Shown here: positions 1 through 10,604 of the stretch, in pieces
Position numbering within the stretch: position 1 is the first letter of the stretch
Layout of the letters: each line of letters begins with the position of its first letter
The notes under the pieces: generated by a model
The model's database searches: none
Seen by the model: the letters and a program-made list of their open reading frames with translations, nothing else
Told to the model about the DNA's origin: nothing
Made by a program: the position numbers and the translations under genes
Assembly (NCBI GenBank): GCA_001839685.1
Contig: MLAK01000890.1
Location: 1-50,669, forward strand
DNA length: 50,669 bases
Source of the DNA: Tritrichomonas foetus
Taxonomy: Eukaryota; Parabasalia; Tritrichomonadida; Tritrichomonadidae
Reading direction: 5' to 3'

Positions 1-632
1 ATATTCAATTTTTTTAATAGTTAACGGCATGGGACTACATCCTTAAGAAATGATTTATCTGAATCATGAAAATAAACATCAGAAATTTAAAAGAATTCAA
101 TATTTTTTCTTTCAAAATTGAAATACTACCAAAGATACAAAAAATTTGTATGGGAAGTTGGGAATTTTCATCTTTCTTGAAATCTATCTTTTACCATCAC
201 ATTAACATGAAGTATTTTCTAAAGTAAGATAATTTTATTTTCGAATTTTATATTTCATTGATTTTTTATATCTCATAGAATATTCATAACTTTTTCGATA
301 CATGTTCTATTCAAAATCAATAATACTCAACCCGTAAATCTTCTCCCTCAAGAATTACCATAATAAACAACGATTATATATCAAACTCCATTTTTCCCAT
401 ATTTCCATCATCCAGAAATTTATGAAAGATTGTATAAAGAGATTCAAACCTTTCATTCTTTCTTTAAAATAAATTACTTTGAAAATTCAAATAAATTATA
501 ATTTTTTTCTTTTGATCATGAATTTGAAAAATTATATTTTCAATAATATTCTCTCAATAAAAGAACAATTATGAACAAAGAATATTCTATGAAAATTCTG
601 TTAATGTTTTCTCATATTAACAGAAAAAAAAA
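1..632. other. AT-rich 5' flank of the adenylyl cyclase gene
   Basis: No coding stretch, RNA gene or repeat could be supported here. The DNA is strongly AT-rich on both strands. The only signal is the Inr-like TCATA at 612-616, listed separately. The rest is probably intergenic promoter DNA, possibly including the 3' flank of a gene outside the window. Confidence 0.6.
612..617 (+). promoter_or_regulatory. Inr-like element of the cyclase gene
   Basis: TCATAT lies 19 bases before the ATG at 633 when counted from the A of TCA. Trichomonas vaginalis transcription starts at an initiator TCA(+1)Py(T/A) usually within about 20 bases of the start codon. The match is exact over five bases. Use of the same element in this organism is an inference. 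Confidence 0.4.
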
Positions 633-3600
633 ATGCAGCAGAGCGCTGCCCAGAGCTCGGTTATGTCGAAGTCCGTCTCAACGATGGATAAGACGACAAT
701 CGACATTGTAAAAGGAAACAGCTCGCGGCTCGATAAAATTTTTCCATTCCTCGATGAAATCTTCAAAAGAACAGGCATCGCCGAATCTATTGTTTTCATC
801 TTCACTTTCTATCAAATTTTTCAAATTTTAGCAGTTACAGTTTGGCCAGGTGTTTCTTATCTATATCATTTTTCAGATGCAATGACAATTTTTATCAAAA
901 TTGCACTCATCGACTTCAGTGGTATGGATAATTCGTCAGGTATTTTTGTTTCGTTTATTATTTTCACAGTCATTTTCGTTTTATGTCTTGTCTTTTTTAT
1001 GGTTATGGCGATTTATCATCATAAGACAAAAAAGGTTATTAAATGGACCTTATACGTTTGCAGATTTATTCTTGAATTTATTCCACGAATTTTAGCAATT
1101 CCTTTATCAAGTTTAGTTGGAGTTTTATTTTTGAAAGTTATTAATTCACCGACTACTGCAGAGATTGTGTTTTTCGTTATCACAGCAATTATTTTTATTA
1201 TCATTTTGATCATTCTCAACATCTCTCAAGGACTTCTTTCTAATTCTCCATATTTGTCGTCATCTTCATTGTCAGCTTTTCATAGCGGCATTCACTTTTA
1301 TGTTGTTGGTGTCTTTTCTGTTTTCAATTTAGCACTTTACGTTCTTCAGAATTACAGCCGCTGGTTGGATTATATTGGAATTGGATTACATTTAGTTTAT
1401 GTGATTTGCTTATCGGTTTACGGTTTCACTATGCCGTTTGTTAAAGTTGATTCAAATGGAATTGCAAATGCAATGTTATTTTCGTGTTTTGCATTAGATG
1501 TATTATCTGTTGTTGCTGACATTGGTGTATATATAAAAGATGTTACTATTCTTGGAATTGCAGCAACTTCACTCGTTGTTGGACTTGCTGTGTATATTCC
1601 AATATTCAGATTACTGGCCAAAAAAGCTCAGAAAAAGTTGATGTATCAAGCACTTGAGGATGAGATGGAATGTGAATTGAATGATGAAAATAAACATGCT
1701 TGGTTTGATCGGTTGAAGATAGACAAATTTTCATTCATGTGTAAATTTTATTTACATATTGGATTAATTCATCATTCTGATCTTTTCATTGATTTTTCAC
1801 TTTTGAAATACAGTCTAGAATGTTATGTAACCAATTTTGATATGATGTGTTACTTCGATCAGATTTTAGCTCTATTCCCGAGTGAAATTCGACTTTTGAA
1901 GATGTTTTTCGCAAAAACACTGGACAAACCAGGAATTGATTTCCAAAAACGGTTTTTAATGTTCCAAATTCACCAAATCATGAGTATTCGTCAATCTTCA
2001 GCTTCTGTTGAAATCAATGATTGTCTTATTCAGATGAGACACCTCATTTCTAAAGGAATTAACGGTTCCTGTTCTTTTTGGTCAGATGTACCAAAATCCC
2101 CAGATTTCTTGTATCAAATGCGACTTTTTACTGAAATGGGTCTGGCTCAGTTCAATGAAGCATTAGAAAAATGGCCAAATAATGTTCGTTTGACAGAAGA
2201 ATATCAATCATTTTTGATCGAAGTGAGTACAGATTTTACTGGTGGTGTTAAAATGAAGCATCGTGCCGAATTGATTGAACAAGGAAAGAATTATGTTATT
2301 GATTATTCGTTTAGATCGCTGATTCATAATTTCCCCGAATATTTAAAGAAGGAAATCCTTGATTGCAGGGGATTTTTCATCGTTAAAAATAAATTAAATA
2401 AAGGATCACAAAGTTCTGGAAGCCGAGCTGGAATGACTTCAATTTCTTCTGGAACAATTGATGGTGAACTTGATATTGAAGTTGAAGAAACTTTATCAAA
2501 ACAATTGTTTTCAATGCCACGTTTAAGATTAGCTTTCCAACGTTCTTTCGAAAATAGAGTATCAAAATATTCATTAATTATTAAATTTATTTCATTTATT
2601 GGTGCAGATGTTTTAATAGCACTTCTCGTCTTCCTTTACGTTTTCTATTATTCAAGGTTTGATGTGATGCTTAATTCTATGGAACGTCACTATTTATGGT
2701 CACAAGTGAGATATGGAATCGATGCAGCCTGTACAGTTATTTGCTATAATTGGATTATTGGCATCGATGGTTATCCAAAAGAACTCCTGGCACAACTAAT
2801 GACACCATCAAATGGATCTAATCATTATAATCTGAATTTGACTAATGATCCCATGAAAGAAATGATTCGATGGGAAGAGTATTCATATAATCATATGGAA
2901 AAATTTTTATCAAGTGCTCTGGATTTGGCTGCAACTGGAACAGACGTTCGTGCTTTTATGTATCAGCTTACAAATAAAACCACACGGTATCATTTTTGTA
3001 ATCAAGGAGTTCCAACATCCATGACAACAAATCAGACTTTGAAAGTTTCTTTAATATATATGATCATGAAACTTCGAGAGGTTGCTATGTTGAATAAAGA
3101 TGGAACGCCTAAAAATTCTGCACAAAATTATCGAACAAATGATAACGTTTGTGGTATATTTTCCAGTATTGAAGATGTTGCTGAGATTTTCGATAGCATG
3201 GAAAAAAGTATGCGTGATGAAATTTTTAATGTCAATGAAGAAATTCAAAAAGAAAGTATTATAATAGGTTGTATTATCATATGTGGTTATGGTTTAGCAA
3301 GTATTCCTTATTTAACATATCTCATGTTTAAGTATTATCAAGAATTGAAAGATATGCTAAAATTAATGAGTGGCCTCGATCAACAAACGAAAAGCCAAGC
3401 CGCAACGTCATTCAAATATGAAAATAGTAATGATGAAAATACAACAGATAGACTTAAAGATGACAAACTTAATTTTGGCTTAGTGGTAATCTTTGTAATA
3501 GGCTCATTAATATTTGCAATGCTGTTAATGCTAATTACAATTCTTTTAGTTGCCAAGGAAAATGATGAATTCCTTTACTTAAATGAGTGGCTTTACCAAG

Positions 3601-5357
3601 GCATTCAAAGAAGTTATTATATTTTTGAAGCAATTATTTATTCAACATTTATGATCACAACACAAGAACAAACTTTCCCCAAGTTTCAAAATAAATTCAT
3701 TGATAGAGCTGGTTCAATGAGACGTGGTTGGGAAATAATTGATTCATTAACATTTTCCAATAATGCTCTTTTGAAAGGATCATCAGCTGCTCCTCCTTGC
3801 GTGAACTTTGATGCACGTATTGATAATATTCACTTTTCTGAAAATTGTACAACAGAGCCAGATGGTACTTATCATGATAACTATCGATGCGCTAGCTTAG
3901 AAAACATGATATCCCTTTTTGTGTCATTAACTGGTGAAATTTTAAGAGAACCTGATATGTTCGGACTTATTCCAGGTGGTACTTATTACCATATGATTCA
4001 TCTTGCTAATAATCACATTATTGATCCAATGTTTGCAGCAGCTACTTACCTTAGTGATAATGGTGATACATCAATTGCCAAATTCCGCACGAATTTATTA
4101 ATTTTATTGGTTGTTGGTATTGCTTATTCAATTTTTGCGGTTCCAATCATTTTGGCATGTATTTCCAAGCTTGATAAAGCATACCAAGGGGGAATTCAAC
4201 TGTTACGAAGAGTTCCTCCAATTGCATTTGCATCTAATAAAGCACTAATGAACTACTTGCTTAATAAGAAAGATGTTAAAAATGACAGTAAAATGACAGC
4301 GGCCAAATCAATGATTCATATGTCACATGACAGTGTTCTTTGCTTAAATAAGAATGAATCTATTGAAGTTGTAAATTTAGCAGTTACTGAACTCTTTGGG
4401 TATACACCAGATCAACTTCTTGGTCAAAGTATCAGTTGTATTTTACCTGAAGAGACATGCCAAGAAGTTTTCCATCAATTCTCACTCATGAGAAACGGTC
4501 AATGTTCAATGATTTTCGAAGCAGATGTAACTGGTAAAAGTGACGATGATACAGAAATCCCAGTTCATGTAACAATTCTTGGTATTGCAGAAAATGGCTG
4601 TGCGAAATCATTTGCGGTTGTTTTAAGAGATCAAACAGCTTTAAGAAATCATAAACTTGAAGCTGAAGCAGCTAAAAACAAGAGTGAAAAATTACTCTAT
4701 CAAATCTTACCAAGAGATATTGTTGTTCGCTTAAACAAAGGTGAAACAGATATTTCTTTCTCAGTTCCTTCAGCCACAATCATCTTCATCGATATTGTTA
4801 GATGGTCTGATTATTCATCAACTTTAACCCCCACACAAATTATGGCTAACTTAACAGTTATTTTCTCCAAATTTGATTCCCTTCTTTCAAAATATCCATT
4901 AATTACCAAAATTAAGCTTATCGGTGATGTTTTCATGGCTGCTGCTGGTCTTTTCACACCAGAAGAACCTCCACAAAATCATGCAGCTCAAGTTGTAAAC
5001 TTTGGTTTAGATTCTTTGGGAATGTTAGAAGAAGCAAATGGAATCTTAGAATCAAACCTTCAATCAAGAATTGGTGTTAATACAGATGGACCTCTCATTG
5101 CAGGTATTTTGGGAACAGATAAACCAACATTCGATATCATTGGTGATCCAATCAATGTTTCTTCAAGACTTCAATCAACATGTATTCCAGGTACCGTTCA
5201 AATTTCAAAGATGACCTATGATTTAATCTGCGATATGAACTTTAATATTGAACCAAGGGGTGAAATTGAACTTAAAGGAAAAGGTAAAAAGATGGCCTAT
5301 ATTGTTCACGCACAAACTAATGGATCATTCTTTATTCAAGAAACAGCCAATGCTTAA
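633..5357 (+). CDS. Multi-pass adenylyl cyclase with PAS and class III catalytic domain
   Basis: A 1574-residue membrane protein predicted to make cAMP from ATP. Seen: about eight hydrophobic segments in residues 50-330, a soluble stretch to ~645, further membrane segments near 645-675, 874-902, 946-975 and 1153-1178, a PAS-like domain at ~1230-1345, then a class III cyclase domain at ~1370-1560. The two metal-binding aspartates (D1387 in FIDIV, D1432 in IGDVF), the transition-state pair N1508 and R1512 (NVSSR), and the purine-selecting pair K1428 and D1501 are all present. In class III enzymes Lys and Asp at these two positions go with ATP; Glu and Cys go with GTP. One catalytic domain means it must dimerise. 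The region between the middle membrane segments may face outside and sense ligands (inference). Trichomonads carry large families of such cyclases. The stop codon lies in TAAA, the tetranucleotide used as a poly(A) signal in T. vaginalis. Confidence 0.93.
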   Translation: MQQSAAQSSVMSKSVSTMDKTTIDIVKGNSSRLDKIFPFLDEIFKRTGIAESIVFIFTFYQIFQILAVTVWPGVSYLYHFSDAMTIFIKIALIDFSGMDNSSGIFVSFIIFTVIFVLCLVFFMVMAIYHHKTKKVIKWTLYVCRFILEFIPRILAIPLSSLVGVLFLKVINSPTTAEIVFFVITAIIFIIILIILNISQGLLSNSPYLSSSSLSAFHSGIHFYVVGVFSVFNLALYVLQNYSRWLDYIGIGLHLVYVICLSVYGFTMPFVKVDSNGIANAMLFSCFALDVLSVVADIGVYIKDVTILGIAATSLVVGLAVYIPIFRLLAKKAQKKLMYQALEDEMECELNDENKHAWFDRLKIDKFSFMCKFYLHIGLIHHSDLFIDFSLLKYSLECYVTNFDMMCYFDQILALFPSEIRLLKMFFAKTLDKPGIDFQKRFLMFQIHQIMSIRQSSASVEINDCLIQMRHLISKGINGSCSFWSDVPKSPDFLYQMRLFTEMGLAQFNEALEKWPNNVRLTEEYQSFLIEVSTDFTGGVKMKHRAELIEQGKNYVIDYSFRSLIHNFPEYLKKEILDCRGFFIVKNKLNKGSQSSGSRAGMTSISSGTIDGELDIEVEETLSKQLFSMPRLRLAFQRSFENRVSKYSLIIKFISFIGADVLIALLVFLYVFYYSRFDVMLNSMERHYLWSQVRYGIDAACTVICYNWIIGIDGYPKELLAQLMTPSNGSNHYNLNLTNDPMKEMIRWEEYSYNHMEKFLSSALDLAATGTDVRAFMYQLTNKTTRYHFCNQGVPTSMTTNQTLKVSLIYMIMKLREVAMLNKDGTPKNSAQNYRTNDNVCGIFSSIEDVAEIFDSMEKSMRDEIFNVNEEIQKESIIIGCIIICGYGLASIPYLTYLMFKYYQELKDMLKLMSGLDQQTKSQAATSFKYENSNDENTTDRLKDDKLNFGLVVIFVIGSLIFAMLLMLITILLVAKENDEFLYLNEWLYQGIQRSYYIFEAIIYSTFMITTQEQTFPKFQNKFIDRAGSMRRGWEIIDSLTFSNNALLKGSSAAPPCVNFDARIDNIHFSENCTTEPDGTYHDNYRCASLENMISLFVSLTGEILREPDMFGLIPGGTYYHMIHLANNHIIDPMFAAATYLSDNGDTSIAKFRTNLLILLVVGIAYSIFAVPIILACISKLDKAYQGGIQLLRRVPPIAFASNKALMNYLLNKKDVKNDSKMTAAKSMIHMSHDSVLCLNKNESIEVVNLAVTELFGYTPDQLLGQSISCILPEETCQEVFHQFSLMRNGQCSMIFEADVTGKSDDDTEIPVHVTILGIAENGCAKSFAVVLRDQTALRNHKLEAEAAKNKSEKLLYQILPRDIVVRLNKGETDISFSVPSATIIFIDIVRWSDYSSTLTPTQIMANLTVIFSKFDSLLSKYPLITKIKLIGDVFMAAAGLFTPEEPPQNHAAQVVNFGLDSLGMLEEANGILESNLQSRIGVNTDGPLIAGILGTDKPTFDIIGDPINVSSRLQSTCIPGTVQISKMTYDLICDMNFNIEPRGEIELKGKGKKMAYIVHAQTNGSFFIQETANA

Positions 5358-5510
5358 ATTGATCATACTTTTTTCTGATTTATAAGTCAATCCAAATGTT
5401 TGTTTTATTCTTTTCTTAGAAATGTAGTTTTAGAGTTTTATTTAAGATGTTTATATTTAATGATTTTATAATTTTTTAATATACAATAAACAATTCTTTA
5501 ATAATTTGTC

Positions 5511-5570
<60 letters not shown>

Positions 5571-5693
5571 CCATATTGATATCATTTTTGCCAATTTCAA
5601 TGACAATAAGGCCAATTGGTAAAAATGATATTTTCAAGAAATAAATGTTACAAAGTATTATATAATATAATATTGTTCTATACATATCTTTTA
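5358..5693. other. Convergent intergenic region with CT repeat and T tract
   Basis: This lies between the 3' ends of the cyclase gene (+) and the kinase gene (-). It holds the microsatellite described separately and otherwise only AT-rich sequence. No gene is supported; the small ORFs that cross it translate the repeat. Confidence 0.7.
5514..5570. repeat. (CT)n microsatellite followed by T30
   Basis: About 13 CT dinucleotides (5514-5540) run directly into 30 consecutive T (5541-5570). It sits in the gap between two convergent genes, so it is not in a promoter. Read on the minus strand it is A30 followed by (GA)n. Confidence 0.95.
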
Positions 5694-6548
5694 CTAATAT
5701 ATTGAATGTCGAACAGGACAGGTATTATTTAGAGGCGGTAATGATTTCTTTTTAATCCATCTATGATTTTTAATATCTTTAATTTGGAATCTTTCATGCA
5801 TATCAAATGATAAAATTCCTTTTATTAGATTTACTAAATCTGCTGAAATCCATCCTGGAAATTCTGGAGTTGTTGTACAAATTTTTCTTCCAATATCCAA
5901 TAAATTCACTCCCTGGAAAGGAAACATTCCTGTTACCATGTAATATAAAACTACACCACAACTCCAAATATCAGTATTTTTTCCATTATATTGAGCCGAA
6001 CGAAAGATTTCTGGAGCTAAATAAAAAGGAGAGCCACATTTCGTATGCATTTTTTCTGTACTATGTGATAGTTTAACAGCTGATCCAAAATTAGAAACAA
6101 GTAAATTGTTATTTTTATCTATCAACATGTTTTCAAGTCTAAGATCTCTGTGAACTATGTTTTTACTGTGAATAAACTCAATTGTATCAATTAATTGTGT
6201 AAAATAATGGCGTGCTTGTTTCTCTGATAAAAATCCATTTTTCATTGTTCGAACTTTATTAAATAAATTTCCATGTGAAGCATATTCAGTTACCAAAATA
6301 GTGCTATTTTTTATATCACAAGTTTCAATAAGATTTGTGATTCCTTTATTATGTCCTGATAATTCTTTCATTATATTAATTTCTTGTTCAATTGCTTTTT
6401 GTTGTTTTTTGCCAATATCAAATATTCGCTTTCTTTTAATACTTTTTAAGACCACTAATTTTTTAGAAATTGAATGCTGTGCAAGACTTATATTCGTTGT
6501 GAGTTCATCACCAAGATTCTTCCTGATTATATAATGATTAACTTCCAT
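5694..6548 (-). CDS. CAMK-like protein kinase fold, probable pseudokinase
   Basis: 284 residues covering a whole kinase domain and almost nothing else. Seen: the ATP-anchoring lysine in VVLK (K35), an alpha-C glutamate in EQEINIM, HRDLRLEN at 133-140, APE at 178-180 and a CAMK-like C-lobe (DIWSCGVVLYYMVTG). Two catalytic features differ from the family: the DFG aspartate that binds magnesium is Asn (NFG, 153-155), and the lysine of HRDLKxEN is Arg (R137). The glycine loop is also weak (NLGDELTTN). The HRD aspartate D135 is kept. By family rules, loss of the DFG Asp usually abolishes or greatly lowers phosphotransfer, so this may be a scaffold or weak kinase. The ATG at 6548 is preceded by TCATTT 8 bases upstream. 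The stop is TAG followed at once by TAAA. Confidence 0.9.
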   Translation of the reverse strand: MEVNHYIIRKNLGDELTTNISLAQHSISKKLVVLKSIKRKRIFDIGKKQQKAIEQEINIMKELSGHNKGITNLIETCDIKNSTILVTEYASHGNLFNKVRTMKNGFLSEKQARHYFTQLIDTIEFIHSKNIVHRDLRLENMLIDKNNNLLVSNFGSAVKLSHSTEKMHTKCGSPFYLAPEIFRSAQYNGKNTDIWSCGVVLYYMVTGMFPFQGVNLLDIGRKICTTTPEFPGWISADLVNLIKGILSFDMHERFQIKDIKNHRWIKKKSLPPLNNTCPVRHSIY

Positions 6549-7247
6549 TTAAATGATATGAAATATCATATTGAATGTGAAAATAACAGTAACATTGAAT
6601 ATTTTATGATATTTCTGAAAGTTGAAAGATTTTGAATACATCCAAATTTTCTATCAAAAGACTTGCAAATAATCTCAAAAGGCTTGATAATTGAATATCC
6701 AGTGGATCTCGGTCATTATATAAACTTTATATAAGGGGAAAAGAAGTTTTCTGATCTATTCTGTATCCAGGAACGTGTTCTTGGGAAAAGGACTTAAGAT
6801 TTTCTCTTTTCATTTTTTGAAATGTTTTCAAATTTTAAATAAGGTAAAAAAAAATTGAATTGAACTTAATACCGACCTCATAAATTTCTGAGGGAAATTG
6901 ATGGGAAAATTCACCGAATTAGGATGTGATATTTAGCTTTAGAGATTTTATATTTTTCTTTTCTTTATTTTTTGTATAACCACATATTAAACACTAAAAA
7001 GAAAAAATAGAGAACTTTTTCATGTTCAAACAATCATCTTCTAAAAATTCATCATTTTTTTCATATTCATTCACTGATTGATTAATTGGTGGTTATGATC
7101 TTGATTTTCTAATGAGTGTCTAATCAATAATAATCATGAAAAATAAATAAATAATGAAAAATGCACAAATTATACATTTGACAATTGCTAAATAAATGAA
7201 AACAAGAAAGAAAGAAATATTTATTAAAATACAAAATACAAAATTTT
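6549..7247. other. Intergenic region between two minus-strand genes
   Basis: About 700 bases of AT-rich DNA with no ORF worth reporting. It serves as the 5' flank of the kinase gene and the 3' flank of the propeller-like gene. On the minus strand TCATTT ends just before the kinase ATG. I see no RNA gene or mobile element. Confidence 0.6.
6553..6558 (-). promoter_or_regulatory. Inr-like TCATTT of the kinase gene
   Basis: Read on the minus strand, TCATTTAAATG places a match to the Trichomonas initiator TCA(+1)Py(T/A) within ten bases of the start codon. Sequence match only; the transcription start is not known. Confidence 0.4.
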
Positions 7248-9962
7248 CTATTCAATGAATGGCTTAATCAATTCAACATATTTCGAATCTGAATTTTCAT
7301 TACAATATAGAATTGCTTCCTCGAGGGCACTTTTGTCAGATTGTAAAATAGCAGAAATCTTCCATTTTTCATTTATAACCAAAAAAATAGCTAAAGATAA
7401 GATGGAAAAGTTTGCTCGACCAAGTGTGCTTCCTAAAAATTTGAGTGTAGAATCATCGTCTTTTATATTGAATTGTTTTCTATCGCGCTCGAAAAGTTCA
7501 ATGGCTGCTTTCAAGCTCATTTCAGTGACTTTTTTAATATATGATAAAATATTCAAAAAATTGGCATTTTCAATAATTGTGCTAATCATAAAAGATCTCA
7601 ATATTTTACCTTCAATGATTAATTGTTCAATTAATTGAAAAACCCCTTCTACCGAAATTTTTTCATTATTACAAACAAAATTAAGAATCACTTGTTCAAA
7701 CAGTTTCGGCTTCAAATAATGCAAGCATAATTTTTGTTTGGACGAATCAAAAAGTTTAAAATAACGATTCCAATTCAAATCATAGTTCATTAGTTGCTCT
7801 CTTAAACTATTTTTATCTAATTTTAATATAGAAATTGCCAAAATTTCTGCACTTTTTTCTGAATCTAATGAATCTAGAATCGTTTTAACATTCGTCAATT
7901 TTTTGTTATCAAAAAGTGATTTTACCCCACTTACAACCGTCAATGCTAATATATTATTGAATCTTGCTGGCATTTTGTTTCCAATTTGATGAATATAAGC
8001 TGAATTAGTATTTCCAAAATTATTTATTAATAAATAAGGCGCGATTAATTCACTTGCATACACAATTTCACCAAAATTGAATGATTTCATAAGAAAAACA
8101 GTATCAACTAAAGAAGCAAAACATGCAACACCTTTAAATTGAGTTAAATGTCCTTCTTTTATTAAACTGTATGAATTGTCATGTTGAATGTACACTAAAT
8201 CAGCATCAGGTTGATAAAAAATGTATCGAACATTTTTAAATAAGTTTGAACTTGGACCTTTGGCTGTTCCATTTGAATAAAGAAGATAAATTGAATGATT
8301 TTTTGTAGGAATTGCATTTAATAATTGATGACCAGCAGGATTGGTTTTCATTCCAAGGAAAAAGTTGTCAGCAACTTTGATTGGTGTGTGATCGTCATTC
8401 ATTTTCTCACTTGTTGAGATGATTGTGTACATTGAATGGCATGAAACAGTCAGAGTGTCCAAATAATTGGTTTCAATTGAATGAATGACATGCGGAAAAG
8501 GAATTGTTAAGATTTCATTGATATATTCATCAAAAATGTGCATTTTTAGTTCTTCTTTAGACGAAAATGTGAAAACAAACAAATAATTTTTTAAGAATTT
8601 AATACCCTTGACACCTTCTAATTCAACGACTTTGTCACCAACTTGGAAAGAATTCAAAGAAGCAGTACAAAACTTGTTATCAATCAATACTTTCTCTTCA
8701 ATCACATTTTCACTATCTTTATTCAATAATTCCTCATTTACTTCTTGATTTACTTCTTTATTTGATTTGTTTTCATTTGATTTATTTTTAATCGAATATT
8801 GGTTATGAAATATAGAGTTAGTATTTCGAGCAAAATGAAAAATTGGAAATATTTTTTGTGGGAATTTGATTTTATTTGTTATATCATAAATGAAAGATGA
8901 AGTGTAAATGAAATCATGCTTCAATGTAGCAAATTCAACAACTCTCAATTCTTTTTCTTTATTTACAAAAATTAAAGAATTTGTTGTTTCGTCAAAATCT
9001 ACACACTTCAAGTCTACAAGCTCTGGAACTTTAATCAAATAAACTGTATAAGAAGATTGTTCAAATAAAGAAACATTACCATCAGAAGTTATTGTTATCA
9101 AATTTTCATCATCGTAAGTCCATCTCATAAATAAAATTTGGCAATTTTCACATTTAGAAACTAAAATCGGTCGTGAGTTTGGATAATTTAAACTTACGAA
9201 GACTGTTGAACCATCAGGATGTGAAGTAACTAAAAATTCACGTGATGGGTTCACTGAAAGGGCAGTTGGATTATCAATTGAGAAGAAATTTGGTTGAAGT
9301 TTCTTTTTCGTTTTTGTTGCTGATTTTGGAATTTGAATGAAACATGGTTTATTTTCAGCAATACACGCTAATGTTGGCTGCTTGAGTCTATGGTAGAAAA
9401 ATGTATGGTGAATTGTGGTGGTTGTAAAGTCAATTATGTATTTTGGTGGTTCGATGAAAATATCATCATTTTCAATATTGACAAAAACAAGCTCATTTTG
9501 AGGGGAAACTACTGCCAAATGATTGTGTGCACAAAATGTTGAAGATACTTCTATATCTGGAAAATGTTTTGATTTAATGGAAAAATTTGATAAATTCACG
9601 ATATTGATTAAACCGCTTTTTGTTCCGAATGCAATATTATTTCGATTAACAAATTGAATCCATTGATTTGGGCCATGTTCCTTGAGTGAAAAGTCGTCTC
9701 GCGTGAAAGTTTTGATAGTTTCATATTGATAATTATTGACTGAGCGAAAATCGATCGAATTTGGAGAAATACAAGCAGCAATTGAAGAAAAAGGAAATTT
9801 CACTATCGAAATATATTCAACATTGAAGGATATACCTCGGGATGAAAATGGAATGATTAAGGATGCCATTGACCAATTTGACCAATGAACGTTTACTATG
9901 ACCATATAAATTCTGGAAAAGTTATCATTAATCAACGTGACATCACCATTTATGATTATCAT
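7248..9962 (-). CDS. Large protein, probable beta-propeller plus alpha-solenoid, unassigned
   Basis: 904 residues from the first ATG at 9962; the open frame runs upstream to a TTG, but a non-ATG start is unlikely in a eukaryote. The first ~600 residues alternate short beta-like hydrophobic strands with polar turns, as in WD40-like propellers (for example FVNRNNIAFGTKSGLINIV and MRWTYDDENLITITSDGNV). A charged Asn/Glu/Lys-rich linker sits around residues 400-430. The last ~250 residues are helical and solenoid-like. This order is found in trafficking and tethering proteins such as RIC1 or VPS-C subunits, but I could not match a family-specific motif, so the function is open. The start codon overlaps TCATG. 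The stop is TAG. Confidence 0.85.
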   Translation of the reverse strand: MIIINGDVTLINDNFSRIYMVIVNVHWSNWSMASLIIPFSSRGISFNVEYISIVKFPFSSIAACISPNSIDFRSVNNYQYETIKTFTRDDFSLKEHGPNQWIQFVNRNNIAFGTKSGLINIVNLSNFSIKSKHFPDIEVSSTFCAHNHLAVVSPQNELVFVNIENDDIFIEPPKYIIDFTTTTIHHTFFYHRLKQPTLACIAENKPCFIQIPKSATKTKKKLQPNFFSIDNPTALSVNPSREFLVTSHPDGSTVFVSLNYPNSRPILVSKCENCQILFMRWTYDDENLITITSDGNVSLFEQSSYTVYLIKVPELVDLKCVDFDETTNSLIFVNKEKELRVVEFATLKHDFIYTSSFIYDITNKIKFPQKIFPIFHFARNTNSIFHNQYSIKNKSNENKSNKEVNQEVNEELLNKDSENVIEEKVLIDNKFCTASLNSFQVGDKVVELEGVKGIKFLKNYLFVFTFSSKEELKMHIFDEYINEILTIPFPHVIHSIETNYLDTLTVSCHSMYTIISTSEKMNDDHTPIKVADNFFLGMKTNPAGHQLLNAIPTKNHSIYLLYSNGTAKGPSSNLFKNVRYIFYQPDADLVYIQHDNSYSLIKEGHLTQFKGVACFASLVDTVFLMKSFNFGEIVYASELIAPYLLINNFGNTNSAYIHQIGNKMPARFNNILALTVVSGVKSLFDNKKLTNVKTILDSLDSEKSAEILAISILKLDKNSLREQLMNYDLNWNRYFKLFDSSKQKLCLHYLKPKLFEQVILNFVCNNEKISVEGVFQLIEQLIIEGKILRSFMISTIIENANFLNILSYIKKVTEMSLKAAIELFERDRKQFNIKDDDSTLKFLGSTLGRANFSILSLAIFLVINEKWKISAILQSDKSALEEAILYCNENSDSKYVELIKPFIE

Positions 9963-10177
9963 GAGTTTCTTGGAAACCAAACTTCGTAAATCGAATCTTC
10001 TTTGAAAATACTCGAACCAGGAATCATATCAAACAAAAAATCACAAAATAGCTTGATAAGCGAAGTCATTTATTTGGAGTGGCTAAGTATAAAGAATTTT
10101 TACGAAATGTGGTTACAATTTGTTGATGTAATAATTTAATTAAATTGAATGATATACATCAAAGTACTTCAAATCAA

Positions 10178-10450
10178 ATGAGTTCAAAGAAGCACACCGA
10201 TCATTCACAACCTTCACAGCCCAAAAAATCAAGATCACATCATTCTAGATCGTCCGAAGATCATAACGTTAAAGTACCGATGTGGGCATTAAGTCCAATT
10301 TCTCAACAATATGATCCATTTTATGCGGACTTTGATAGAAATGTCGAATTTGAATCACCCGTTCTACCAAAGAGACCAAACAAACTAGGAAATAATGATA
10401 ATAATACTTGTAAAGATTTTATACGAAAAACGAATGAATACTCGTTCTAA
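10178..10450 (+). CDS. Small 90-residue hypothetical protein
   Basis: An open frame begins upstream at a TTG (10145), but the first ATG is at 10178, giving 90 residues. The N-terminal 30 are rich in Ser, His and Lys (SSKKHTDHSQPSQPKKSRSHH); the middle contains a WALSPISQQYDPF stretch and the end is polar. There is no membrane segment or recognisable domain, and the protein is probably disordered. It is divergent from the propeller-like gene, whose start is about 215 bases away, so the two may share a promoter region. The stop reads TAAAA, which fits a trichomonad-type end. Support is the open frame, the biased composition and its placement only. Confidence 0.5.
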   Translation: MSSKKHTDHSQPSQPKKSRSHHSRSSEDHNVKVPMWALSPISQQYDPFYADFDRNVEFESPVLPKRPNKLGNNDNNTCKDFIRKTNEYSF

Positions 10451-10604
10451 AAATTATTTTTTTGAATAAAGTTTTTATTAAAACAAATAGTAATTATCAT
10501 AATACTACCAATTCATTGAGAAAAAATATCATAAAGTATAAAATAAATATTTTTAGAAACATTGTAATTATCATTTTATTAACATTCTTATGGAATAAAA
10601 TCAT

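Noticed and set aside
9963..9980. TTG start giving six more residues to the propeller-like protein
   Set aside because: An ATG lies seven codons in; eukaryotic nuclear genes rarely start at TTG. The same reasoning moved the starts at 10178 and 11507.
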